In this document: piece after piece, positions 53,405 through 61,612 of the stretch | Layout of the letters: the number at the start of each line of letters is the position of its first letter | Numbering within the stretch: position 1 is the stretch's first letter | Source: Paratissierella segnis | Lineage (GTDB): Bacteria > Bacillota > Clostridia > Tissierellales > Tissierellaceae | Length of the DNA stretch: 64,000 bases | Assembly: GCF_014385195.1 (NCBI RefSeq) | Contig: NZ_JACRTG010000001.1 | Coordinates: 23,323-87,322, forward strand | Direction: 5' to 3' | Made by a program: the position numbers and the translations under genes | The notes under the pieces: model-generated | What the model saw: the letters and a program-made list of their open reading frames with translations, nothing else | What the model was told of the DNA's origin: nothing | Databases searched by the model: none

Positions 53405-54097
53405 ATGGAGGTGATTAATATAAAAAAGATATTGATTATAGAAGATGATCTGTCTTTATCCAGTGGCATTGCTATAGCCTTAAAAGACAATGAACTTTCT
53501 TTTGTGCAAGCGCAAGATTTAAATTCTGCTCGGATACAAATTAAAAATACAAACTTTGACTTAATTATATTAGATATTAATCTACCAGATGGAAATGGCC
53601 TAGATTTTTTGAAAGAACTGCGAAGAAACTCTACCATTCCTGTAATCATATTGACTGCTAAAGATATGGAGACAGATGTAGTTACTGGTCTTGAATTGGG
53701 GGCTGATGATTATATAACCAAACCTTTTAGCTTGATGATTTTACGTGCAAGGGTTCAGACTCAATTAAGAAAAGTTGATTCAATTACTGTCGATCAAATA
53801 CAGCTTGATAATTTTAAATTTGATTTTGTTAAAATGGAATTTTTGAAAAAAAATGCTTCGATTGAGCTTAGCAAGACTGAGCAAAAACTGCTACGCATTT
53901 TACTTGAAAATAGAGGCCATACACTAACGAGAGCATGCCTAGTGGATGCCATTTGGACAAATAGTGCTGAATATGTGGACGAAAATGCTCTTTCAGTTAC
54001 AGTTAAACGTCTACGAGATAAATTAGAAGATATACCATCCTCTCCTCAGTATATTAAAACTGTTTATGGTATAGGTTACACTTGGGTGGTGACATAA
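53405..54097 (+). CDS. OmpR/VanR-type response regulator
   Basis: Two-component regulator. Receiver domain with the acidic pair in IIEDDLSL, phospho-Asp in LIILDINLPDG, Thr in VIILTAKD and Lys in YITKPFS, then a winged-helix output domain (ELSKTEQKLLRILL ... VTVKRLRDKLE). Start is uncertain. The best ribosome site, GGAGGTGAT at 53407-53415, points to an ATA at 53420 where relatives read Met-Lys-Lys; the ATG given here has only a weak GGAG three bases before it. TAATG overlap with the sensor gene. Confidence 0.88.
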   Translation: MEVINIKKILIIEDDLSLSSGIAIALKDNELSFVQAQDLNSARIQIKNTNFDLIILDINLPDGNGLDFLKELRRNSTIPVIILTAKDMETDVVTGLELGADDYITKPFSLMILRARVQTQLRKVDSITVDQIQLDNFKFDFVKMEFLKKNASIELSKTEQKLLRILLENRGHTLTRACLVDAIWTNSAEYVDENALSVTVKRLRDKLEDIPSSPQYIKTVYGIGYTWVVT

Positions 54098-55017
54098 TGG
54101 ATAATTGGATTTTTGTTATTGTAATATCTGTTTCTATTTCAGTTTCCACTGTCATTTTCGTTATTCTATTATACCGTAGAAAAATGCGAAGAATTTTAGA
54201 TTCACTGAACAATATGTTGGATAGAGCCATAGATGGAGATTTTACTGAATATTCTCTCGATGAGTCTGCCTTGTCAGCAGTGGAAGCAAAAATGGATCGA
54301 TTTTTATCTTCATCATCTGTATCTTCTAAAAATCTAGCTGCAGAAAAGGAAAATATCAAGATTCTTATTTCAGACATTTCTCATCAGACGAAGACGCCTA
54401 TTGCTAATATTATTTTGTATGCACAGCTTCTCGGTGAACGAGATTTGCCAGAAGATTGTGAAGTTTATGTAAAAACACTTTCTGAGCAGGCGAAGAAGCT
54501 AGATTTTCTTATCAGTGCATTAGTAAAAATATCACGTTTGGAGAGTGGTATTATTACTGTTCAGCCGCAAAAAGGTAATTTGCAAGATCTACTTGAAAAT
54601 GCAATCACTCAGATTTTTCCTAAAGCAGAAGCAAAAGAGATTGACATTCAAGCGAAATCAACTGACGGTATAGCCTATTTCGACCCAAAATGGACAGTCG
54701 AAGCCATATACAATGTTCTCGACAATGCGGTGAAGTATTCACGATGTCATAGCATCATCAAAGTTAGTGTTAAACATTATGAACTTTTTTTTAGGATTGA
54801 TGTAACTGATCAAGCTATGGGAATCGAAGAAGATGAACAGAGCAAGATATTTACCAGGTTTTATCGTTCCCCAATGGTAAGTACTAAAGAGGGCGTAGGA
54901 ATTGGTTTGTTTATATCAAGAGAAATCCTCACAGCTGGTGGTGGATATATTAAAGTTGCTTCAAAGCCAGAGCATGGCTCTACTTTCTCGATTTTTCTTC
55001 CAAGGGATAGTAGATGA
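54097..55017 (+). CDS. Sensor histidine kinase
   Basis: Short membrane kinase, 306 residues. One N-terminal membrane helix (about 4-26) without a real extracellular domain, a HAMP-like linker, the H-box DISHQTKTPIANI, N-box NVLDNAVKY and G-box EGVGIGLFISREIL. Kinases of this kind often sense cell-wall or peptide-antibiotic stress together with the ABC transporter beside them. Coupled to the regulator gene. Confidence 0.88.
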   Translation: MDNWIFVIVISVSISVSTVIFVILLYRRKMRRILDSLNNMLDRAIDGDFTEYSLDESALSAVEAKMDRFLSSSSVSSKNLAAEKENIKILISDISHQTKTPIANIILYAQLLGERDLPEDCEVYVKTLSEQAKKLDFLISALVKISRLESGIITVQPQKGNLQDLLENAITQIFPKAEAKEIDIQAKSTDGIAYFDPKWTVEAIYNVLDNAVKYSRCHSIIKVSVKHYELFFRIDVTDQAMGIEEDEQSKIFTRFYRSPMVSTKEGVGIGLFISREILTAGGGYIKVASKPEHGSTFSIFLPRDSR

Positions 55018-55073
55018 ATCTTTCAAAACTGTTAGATTTGGGAAAGAATCTAGAAAGAATACTTTGTTATACT

Positions 55074-55110
55074 GTCTGTATCATAAAAAAATGTGATACA
55101 GACTTTTTTT
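55074..55110 (+). terminator. Terminator/attenuator ahead of the ABC transporter genes
   Basis: GTCTGTATCA and TGATACAGAC arms around a 10-base loop, then TTTTTTT and directly AGGAGAG, the ABC gene ribosome site. Its place suggests separate, possibly regulated, expression of the transporter. Confidence 0.85.
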
Positions 55111-55122
55111 AGGAGAGTGAGC

Positions 55123-55800
55123 ATGATTATATTAAAAACAATGAAATTAAAAAAACATTATGAAAACGGAGCAACAATCGTCCATGCTTTAGATGGGGTG
55201 GATTTAGAAATTGAAAAAGGTGAGTTTGTTGCTGTAGTAGGAAGCTCAGGAAGTGGAAAGTCTACTTTGCTTCATATGCTTGGAGGCCTAGATAGTCCAA
55301 CCAGTGGAAGGGTGATGGTAGATGGTAAGGAAATCTCCACATTGAAAGAGGAAGAACTGACAATTTTCCGACGCAGGAAGATCGGCTTTGTGTTTCAAAG
55401 TTTCAACCTTGTTCCAGTGCTGAATGTATATGAAAATATTATCCTACCTATCCAGTTAGATGGCAATAAACCAGATAAAAAATATGTCAACAATATTATA
55501 CAAACATTGGGACTTAAAAGTAAACTACAAAACTTGCCAAGCCAACTTTCTGGTGGAGAGCAACAACGTGTAGCTATTGCAAGGGCACTAGCTATAAAAC
55601 CAGCTATTGTACTTGCAGATGAACCGACTGGTAATTTGGACAGTAGAACCAGCCAGGATGTGGTAGGACTTTTGAAAGTAACTGGAGAAAGATTTGGTCA
55701 GACCATTGTTATGATTACTCATAATGAGGAGCTCGCACAGCTTGCGGACCGTATTATCCGTATTGAGGATGGAAAAATCTCTGGTGGTGTTGCGATATGA
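55123..55800 (+). CDS. ABC transporter ATPase (MacB/BceA type)
   Basis: Nucleotide-binding subunit, 225 residues. Walker A VGSSGSGKSTLL (about 39-50), Q-loop FVFQSFNLVP, signature LSGGEQQRVAIARAL, Walker B IVLADEPTGNLD and the H-loop MITHNEE. Works with the large FtsX-type permease encoded next, whose ATG overlaps its stop (ATGA). Family moves or removes peptide antibiotics and other compounds acting at the envelope. Confidence 0.92.
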   Translation: MIILKTMKLKKHYENGATIVHALDGVDLEIEKGEFVAVVGSSGSGKSTLLHMLGGLDSPTSGRVMVDGKEISTLKEEELTIFRRRKIGFVFQSFNLVPVLNVYENIILPIQLDGNKPDKKYVNNIIQTLGLKSKLQNLPSQLSGGEQQRVAIARALAIKPAIVLADEPTGNLDSRTSQDVVGLLKVTGERFGQTIVMITHNEELAQLADRIIRIEDGKISGGVAI

Positions 55801-58292
55801 TACGAGTGAGAAACAGAGGAATAATCCGTAAATTAGCATATAGGGACTTTGACAGATCAAAAGCACGAAATATCATTGCTATTACTGCAATTGCCTTGAC
55901 CACACTTTTATTCACCAGTCTATTTACCATGGGGTCAGGCATGATGATAAGTATGCAACGTGCAGATATAATTATGTCTGGTGGTGATGGGCATGCAGAA
56001 ATTAACTATCTATCTGATTTGGATTATAGCACAATAAGTGATCATTCACTGATTAAAGAAATTGCCTATTGTAGGAAGCTTGCTGATAGTGTTAATAATG
56101 CGCCACTTATTAAGAGGCAGACAGAGTTTTGGTATTATGACGATGTGGGATTGGAGTTTAAATTTATCGAACTTTCGGGAGGGTATAAGCCGAAAGAAGT
56201 GGATGAGGTTATCGTTGATACGGCGACGTTAGAACTGCTGGGCATACCTCAAAAACAGGGGTCTCCGCTGACACTGGAACTTACTGTTCATGGAAAAGAT
56301 GTTACACGCAATTTTGTGCTGGCTGGATGGTGGGAAAGTTATCCTGGTTTGCCATTAGGAACTATAGTTGCTTCTAGAGCTTATGTCGATGCACATTTAG
56401 GAGAGCTGCAAAATACTTATTATCAAAACCAGTTAGAGACAGGAATTATTACTGGTATCTTAAAGTTTGAAGATGCTAAAAATATTGAGAATAACTTAAA
56501 AACGGTGGTAACTGAAAGTGGATTCTCCATGGATATAAACTCATCAAACTATATAAATGCAGGAGTTAACCCATTTTATCAATCTATACGTACAACATCA
56601 GGATTAGGAACGATATTTGCTCTTACTTGTGCCTTATTGCTATTTGTATTCACAGGATATCTGATTATTTATAACATCTTCCAGATTTCTATCTTGCGAG
56701 ACATTAGATATTATGGACTTCTTAAGACCATTGGAACTACAGGACGTCAACTTCGTACTATTATAAGGAAACAGGCATGGGTATTATCCTTAATTGGCAT
56801 TCCACCTGGGCTTTTTGGTGGGTTTTTCGTAGGAAAAGCACTAGTACCGGTGCTAATGGCACAGTCTAGTTTTACAAGCAATGTAGTGGATGTATCCCCA
56901 AACCCTATCATATTTTTGGTAGCAGCAGTATTTTCATTAATAACTGTATTTATTAGTATACGTAAGCCAGAGAAAATGGTGGCAAAAATATCACCTGTTG
57001 AAGCAGTTCGCTATACTGATGCTAATGCAACTATTGGTAATAAAAAAACGAAAAAGTCTTTTAATGGTGGTACTCCTAAAAGAATGGCATGGGCTAATCT
57101 TGGGCGAAATAAAAAGCGTACTGTACTAGTAGTACTAAGTCTTTCTTTAAGTGTAGTGCTAACTAATACGGTTTTCACATTTACACAGAGCATAGATGCA
57201 GATAAAGCTCTTAATAATACCATGGATTCGGATTTTCGCATTGGCCATTCAGACCTATTCAATTATATGTATAGTGGCAATAAAGAAAGTGCTCTCAGCG
57301 AAAGTTTTATCGCTGCTGTAGAAGAACAAGATGGAGTTGAAGCAGGTGGACGTCAATATGGATCTCCGACTACCTATACAAGTGAAACTACAAGACAATC
57401 ATATAATCAGCGACAAGATGGTTCATTCTCTACAAATATATATGGTCTTGATGAATATTCATTTTCCCGTCTGAAAGTAGTAGATGGTGAAGTGGATGCA
57501 GAGAAACTTGCAACAGGAGAGTATATTCTAGAGGGGGTCTGGACAGATACCCGTGGCAATATGGATACAGATAGTATGAATCATGATATCGGCGATAAAG
57601 TTAGACTAGATTTTGGAGGAAACATTCGAGAGGTAATAGTACTTGGTCATGTTATTGCAAACGAAACAAATACTTATGATTGGGTCGGTTCTTGCTTCTT
57701 TCTTTCTGGAGATATATATAACGAATTTACAGAAGGTAATTATGCAATGAGCTACGTCTTTGATGTGGAAGAGGATAAAGAGATAGATATGGAAAACTAT
57801 TTAAAGTGGTATACTGATAAAGTTGAGCCTACCATGAATTATAAGTCTAAATTCACCGTTATCTCAGGCCTCACAGATATACGTAATACAATTATCTCGA
57901 TTGGGGGCACACTCTCACTCATTATTGGAATCATTGGTATACTGAATTTTATTAATTCCATTTTGACCAGTATTCTGACACGCCGTAAGGAATTTGCTGT
58001 ACTGCAAAGCATCGGTATGACCAGAAGGCAACTTATGATAATGCTTCGCTTAGAAGGATGCTACTATGTGGCTTTGACCGCAGTATGTTCAATCCTGTTA
58101 AGCCTCGGAAGTTCATTATTTATCGTACGACCACTATGTAACCAAATCTGGTTTTTAAACTTTAATTTTAATTTCTTGACAATGGTAATAATTTTGCCTC
58201 TATTATTCGGGTTAGGTGTTTTGGTTCCCAATATTATGTACTATGTGACAAGACGGCAGAGCATTGTAGAACAGTTACGAATTGATGGGTAA
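55797..58292 (+). CDS. FtsX-like ABC permease
   Basis: Permease of 831 residues with about eight membrane helices: one near 24-44, three around 270-385, one near 440, and three near 700-815. Two large extracytoplasmic regions lie between (about 50-265 and 465-690). Two FtsX domains are seen, with the second ending VLQSIGMTRRQLMIMLRLEG. Overall plan matches MacB/Vex/Bce-like exporters that defend against envelope-active agents. Coupled to the ATPase. Confidence 0.88.
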   Translation: MIRVRNRGIIRKLAYRDFDRSKARNIIAITAIALTTLLFTSLFTMGSGMMISMQRADIIMSGGDGHAEINYLSDLDYSTISDHSLIKEIAYCRKLADSVNNAPLIKRQTEFWYYDDVGLEFKFIELSGGYKPKEVDEVIVDTATLELLGIPQKQGSPLTLELTVHGKDVTRNFVLAGWWESYPGLPLGTIVASRAYVDAHLGELQNTYYQNQLETGIITGILKFEDAKNIENNLKTVVTESGFSMDINSSNYINAGVNPFYQSIRTTSGLGTIFALTCALLLFVFTGYLIIYNIFQISILRDIRYYGLLKTIGTTGRQLRTIIRKQAWVLSLIGIPPGLFGGFFVGKALVPVLMAQSSFTSNVVDVSPNPIIFLVAAVFSLITVFISIRKPEKMVAKISPVEAVRYTDANATIGNKKTKKSFNGGTPKRMAWANLGRNKKRTVLVVLSLSLSVVLTNTVFTFTQSIDADKALNNTMDSDFRIGHSDLFNYMYSGNKESALSESFIAAVEEQDGVEAGGRQYGSPTTYTSETTRQSYNQRQDGSFSTNIYGLDEYSFSRLKVVDGEVDAEKLATGEYILEGVWTDTRGNMDTDSMNHDIGDKVRLDFGGNIREVIVLGHVIANETNTYDWVGSCFFLSGDIYNEFTEGNYAMSYVFDVEEDKEIDMENYLKWYTDKVEPTMNYKSKFTVISGLTDIRNTIISIGGTLSLIIGIIGILNFINSILTSILTRRKEFAVLQSIGMTRRQLMIMLRLEGCYYVALTAVCSILLSLGSSLFIVRPLCNQIWFLNFNFNFLTMVIILPLLFGLGVLVPNIMYYVTRRQSIVEQLRIDG

Positions 58293-58400
58293 GTTGATGA
58301 ATTGCTTCTACGAATTTAAAAAAAACGATACTAAAATAATTATGAAATTCTATATATACAAAATTTTGGTGAAATCTTTAGTTTTAACTGGGGGAACAAG

Positions 58401-59273
58401 ATGAAAAAAATTAGGAAGTTAATAATGGTCGCTTTTATATTAGTGATTATATTAATTAGCAAAGACAATATAGTCGATCTAATTAATCCCATAATAGGTG
58501 ATTATGAAAGTAAATACATCTGTGTTATGGATAGAGAAAACAAGGCTATAATATATGAAAAAAATCTTAAAAATAAGGCCTATCCTGCTTCCCTTACAAA
58601 GATAATGACGACTATTGTAGCCCTTGAACACATCGAAGATTTATCTGCAATAGCACCAATAGATATAGAATCATATAGAGATATGGTTGAACAAAATTCT
58701 TCAATGGCTGGTTTTTTTGGCAAAGAGCAAGTTACTTATAGAGATCTTCTATACGGAACTATGCTCCCATCTGGAGGTGAGGCAGCTAACTCATTGGCAA
58801 TTAATGTGGCAGGAAATATTGAAAATTTTGTCGAAATGATGAATGAAAAAGCAGCAGAACTTAAATTAGAAAACACCCACTTTACCAGTCCAGAAGGTTT
58901 TCATGATAAGGACCAATATACTACGGCGTACGATATGGCACTCTTACTAGACTATGCCTTAGAAAATGGTCATTTTAAAGTGATTTTCACCACAGATAGC
59001 TATGAAACCACAAAAACCTTAGATTATCCTGATGGCATAATCTTAGAATCCACAGTTTTATCAAAACTCGATGAAACTAATCAAGACGGGTTTACAATTA
59101 TAGGAGGCAAATCAGGTACTACCTATGAAGCAGGACAATGTTGGGCAACACTAGGCATAAAAGATGACCATGAATATATAGTTATTGTCATGGGTGCCCC
59201 TATAAATGATATAAGTAATCCTGATTTGAAGCAGCGTGACGATACTATCAAATTATATTCAAGAATTAAATAA
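58401..59273 (+). CDS. Serine D-Ala-D-Ala carboxypeptidase (peptidase S11)
   Basis: Penicillin-binding-protein-like carboxypeptidase, 290 residues. N-terminal membrane anchor or signal (LIMVAFILVIILIS), nucleophile in the SxxK motif ASLTKIM (about 63-69), the SGG version of the SxN motif in LPSGGEAAN, and KSGT in IGGKSGTTYEAG. It trims the last D-Ala of peptidoglycan stems outside the cell. Placed after the sensor and ABC genes, it probably belongs to their cell-wall stress response. The serine-type VanY of VanD clusters is a comparable enzyme. Confidence 0.88.
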   Translation: MKKIRKLIMVAFILVIILISKDNIVDLINPIIGDYESKYICVMDRENKAIIYEKNLKNKAYPASLTKIMTTIVALEHIEDLSAIAPIDIESYRDMVEQNSSMAGFFGKEQVTYRDLLYGTMLPSGGEAANSLAINVAGNIENFVEMMNEKAAELKLENTHFTSPEGFHDKDQYTTAYDMALLLDYALENGHFKVIFTTDSYETTKTLDYPDGIILESTVLSKLDETNQDGFTIIGGKSGTTYEAGQCWATLGIKDDHEYIVIVMGAPINDISNPDLKQRDDTIKLYSRIK

Positions 59274-59437
59274 GTTTTAAATACTTACGAAGTGATTTTT
59301 GTTACATTCAATTAAAGATTATACAAAGATAGGAAAGGTGATTTAATCTGTATTCTAATTATTGTTGCCTAAGTGAAAATAAAAACCGTGGTTTCAACGG
59401 TTAGTCCTACATAGATTATAAAACTCAGATGTGAAGC

Positions 59438-59471
59438 GGCGGTTTTGAAATAACAATCAAAGCCGCCTTTT
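59438..59471 (+). terminator. Terminator in the sigma factor leader
   Basis: GGCGGTTTTGA and TCAAAGCCGCC arms, 11 pairs with one wobble, then TTTT. Confidence 0.75.
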
Positions 59472-59552
59472 CCTTTTCAAAAAATGAATTTTCGGAGGTT
59501 GTATTAAAGTTAGCCTTTTTAGGGATACGGCGGTATCAAGGGAGGTATCGCC

Positions 59553-59660
59553 GTGTCTGTTTTTAATTGTCATAGAGCACACAGATTCTATCCATTAAAA
59601 AAAGCCTACATCCCCCAAGAGGATATTACTGCCATACATATGAACACACACATCATCTAG
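59553..59660 (+). CDS. Possible 35-residue leader peptide
   Basis: GTG start behind GGGAGG at 59540-59545, reading MSVFNCHRAHRFYPLKKAY and ending at TAG shortly before a terminator. It sits within the hairpin-rich leader, so its translation could control the next terminator. Not recognised; kept as tentative. Confidence 0.35.
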   Translation: MSVFNCHRAHRFYPLKKAYIPQEDITAIHMNTHII

Positions 59661-59681
59661 TAAACTCAAACAGTTCCACCA

Positions 59682-59713
59682 ATGCTCGACTGTATTTTCA
59701 GTCGGGCATTTTT
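59682..59713 (+). terminator. Second terminator in the sigma factor leader
   Basis: ATGCTCGACTG and CAGTCGGGCAT arms around TATTTT, then a T-run. Confidence 0.8.
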
Positions 59714-59830
59714 GTGTCTTTTTTTAAATTATTTCAAAAGATTTCTCAAAAGTTTGGCAGTTTTCCAATTCTCACCGTAATAGTGGTGAAAGGGAAACAG
59801 CGGAGTCACCACCCGAAAGGGGGTGAGAAT

Positions 59831-60259
59831 GTGAAATCTAACAGTCATGAGCAAGACAAGCGACATGCCTTTGACAGCTTTTGCAAAAAGATACTCAAAC
59901 ATGAGGCAAGGGATTATTATGATGAGGTGAAACGGCAACGTGGTCGAGAAACAACTTTTTCAGATTTATCAGCAAAGGAAATGGAACAGCTATATACAGA
60001 GGATAAATACTTTGTTATCGAACAGGTTTTTAATGTTTTAGGTCTTGATGTTATCGTTACTGATGGTGTTATTGCAGATGCATTAGAAAATTTGTCAGAA
60101 CGCAAGCGTGATATAATCTTGCTTTCCTATTTCCTTGAATTGTCTGACCGAGAAATTGGGGACAAGCTGAACATGCTGCGTTCTACTGTACAGTACCAAA
60201 GAACGAGTACACTGCAACAGCTAAAAAAAATTATGGAGGGAGATATCTATGAGCAATAA
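59831..60259 (+). CDS. Sigma-70 family region 4 protein of the ICE
   Basis: Sigma-like protein of 142 residues. The C-terminal region 4 HTH is clear (LENLSERKRDIILLSYFLEL, then SDREIGDKLNMLRSTVQYQR), as in Tn916 Orf7-type regulators. Start is the GTG about 10 bases behind the GGGGGTGAG run at 59819-59826; a longer upstream reading frame runs through the terminator and is not preferred. Likely turns on the recombination or transfer genes. Overlaps the next gene by 11 bases. Confidence 0.85.
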   Translation: MKSNSHEQDKRHAFDSFCKKILKHEARDYYDEVKRQRGRETTFSDLSAKEMEQLYTEDKYFVIEQVFNVLGLDVIVTDGVIADALENLSERKRDIILLSYFLELSDREIGDKLNMLRSTVQYQRTSTLQQLKKIMEGDIYEQ

Positions 60260-60488
60260 GAAAAGAAATAATCACCTTCTTTCCTACCCTGTTATCGTAT
60301 TAGCTTCTGATGGCGATGTGGATGCTATCAATACCGTTCTGAAACATTATGAAGGGTACATAGCTGCATTGTCTATGAGGACATTTTACGACGAAGGTGG
60401 TAATCCGCATTTATGTGTAGATGATGTATTACGCCGTAGATTAGAAACTAAACTGATAACCAAAATCTTAACTTTTAATGTGGCTTAA
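60249..60488 (+). CDS. Tn916 Orf8-type helix-turn-helix protein
   Basis: Seventy-nine residues that match the conjugative-transposon HTH family: LLSYPVIVLASDGDVDAINTVLKHYEGYI and the final DDVLRRRLETKLI. Works with the sigma-like partner in Tn916-type regulation. Starts inside the sigma gene behind GGGAGAT. Confidence 0.88.
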   Translation: MSNKKRNNHLLSYPVIVLASDGDVDAINTVLKHYEGYIAALSMRTFYDEGGNPHLCVDDVLRRRLETKLITKILTFNVA

Positions 60489-60544
60489 TAGATAAAACTT
60501 TGGAGAAGTATGTCCCCCCTTTCCGTACTTCCTATTCATAGTTA

Positions 60545-60850
60545 TTAGATAAAAGTTCCTTGACAAAGAACGCAGGTCAGATAACGGCTTTGCAGCATAA
60601 GTAAAACGGATACATTCCATTTATATCGAGCCAAGTGGCTGATACGTCATGACCTCTGTTTAGAGTGAGCGAACAATATCAAGCTGCAACGCAAATATGG
60701 CAGTTTGTTAGGCGAGGACATATAAATGGGATAATGATACTCCCCTATAGCCACCGTCCGAGCGTTAAAAGCGTCGCAGGCAATGGGTAGGGTTTCGGCA
60801 GACCGTCGAAAGGGTGCAATTCCCGTGGAGCTGTGCCAACAGCCGTCCGT
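60545..60850 (+). ncRNA. Probable structured RNA, family not recognised
   Basis: About 300 bases without a gene, richer in GC than the flanks, with many local and nested pairings: AGGTCA/TGACCT (60574-60579 with 60650-60655), AGCC/GGCT, AAGCTGC/GCAGTTT (60681-60687 with 60700-60706), TTTCGGC/GTCGAAA style hairpin at 60793-60811 and GCTGT/ACAGC at 60830-60843. CCGTCCG occurs twice. It lies between the HTH gene and the toxin gene. Either a standalone RNA or a long regulatory leader. Confidence 0.5.
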
Positions 60851-60902
60851 TTAACCATATAGTTTTTAAGAAAGAGTTTAGCTGGAAAGGAGATGAAAAA
60901 GC

Positions 60903-61259
60903 ATGAGTGACTGCGTTATGCGTGGAGATATTTTTTATGCCAGCCTGAGTCATGGAATTGGTTCAGAGCAGAGAGGATACCGACCAGTCCTCATCATTCA
61001 AAATAATATAGGTAATAAGTTTAGTCCAACAGTTATCGTAGCAGTAATCACAGGTAAGGTTAACTACAAAGCTAGATTACCCACCCATTGTCTACTAAAC
61101 CTCTCTTCTGCATTATCAATTCCATCAATGGTCTTGTTGGAGCAGATCATTACAATAGATAAAAGACGTTTAAAAAAATATATAGGTAGAATAAGCGAAA
61201 AAGAAATTACCTTTATCAATAAGGCTCTCTCAGTCAGTGTAGGATTGGAGGGCCTATAA
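60903..61259 (+). CDS. MazF/PemK-family toxin-like protein
   Basis: Protein of 118 residues with the PemK pattern: MRGDIFYASLSHGIGSEQRG, RPVLIIQNNIGNKFSPTVIVA and VLLEQIITIDKRRL. These proteins cut mRNA; several clostridial mobile elements carry this type next to the recombinase. AAAGGAG lies 12 bases before the ATG. No classical antitoxin lies upstream; the small gene downstream may be one. It could also act as a stability module for the element. Confidence 0.88.
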   Translation: MSDCVMRGDIFYASLSHGIGSEQRGYRPVLIIQNNIGNKFSPTVIVAVITGKVNYKARLPTHCLLNLSSALSIPSMVLLEQIITIDKRRLKKYIGRISEKEITFINKALSVSVGLEGL

Positions 61260-61377
61260 TTATATTCTTTTCTATCAAAATATAGGATTGGATGCGATTG
61301 AAGAGAAAATCGACATAATTCACATAAAGTCAGAACCTATTTATACTTGAGGTATGTATTCACGGAGGTGTTTACAG

Positions 61378-61548
61378 ATGGAAAATATTAGACCTGAAGA
61401 AAAAAGGACTGAAATAAAAAATCTTGCTCCGAAAAAATCAATCAAATATTCGCAATCGAAAGAATATGACACTTTCATTAACATACTGGCAACTGTGGTG
61501 GAAAAGTACGGAGTTGATATTTTAGAAGAAATAGATTGTGCTGTGTAA
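61378..61548 (+). CDS. Small protein, 56 residues, between toxin and recombinase
   Basis: Charged N-terminus (MENIRPEEKRTEIKNLAPKK) and a helical C-terminus (DTFINILATVVEKYGVDIL). Not recognised. GGAGGTG is 8 bases ahead of the ATG. Could be an antitoxin for the PemK-like gene or an excisionase-like helper of the recombinase; the sequence does not decide. A hairpin covers its stop codon. Confidence 0.6.
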   Translation: MENIRPEEKRTEIKNLAPKKSIKYSQSKEYDTFINILATVVEKYGVDILEEIDCAV

Positions 61549-61560
61549 TTTCACAGCACA
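61537..61560 (+). other. Hairpin over the stop of the 56-residue gene
   Basis: TGTGCTGTG and CACAGCACA, 9 perfect pairs around 6 bases, without a T-run. May slow ribosomes or limit read-through into the recombinase gene. Confidence 0.5.
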
Positions 61561-61612
61561 TTACATAAAAAAGTTTTCCATCTGTTTGCCTAAATAAAAG
61601 GAGGTTTTGATT

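Larger units (their letters stand above)
59274..59830. other. Leader region before the sigma factor gene, with two terminators
   Basis: Contains a GC-rich terminator at 59438-59471, a hairpin ACGGCG/CGCCGT near 59527-59554, a short reading frame and a second terminator at 59682-59713. Such stacked signals suggest that the sigma factor gene is controlled by transcription attenuation. No larger gene is present. Confidence 0.5.

Noticed and set aside
53405..59273. Vancomycin resistance operon
   Set aside because: Regulator, sensor and D,D-carboxypeptidase are reminiscent of van clusters, but the essential dehydrogenase, ligase and dipeptidase genes are missing.
60781..60850. Cobalamin-riboswitch resemblance (GGGTGCAATTCCC)
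   Set aside because: Only a short string looks alike. No B12-box or the right junction order is visible, and no cobalamin gene follows.
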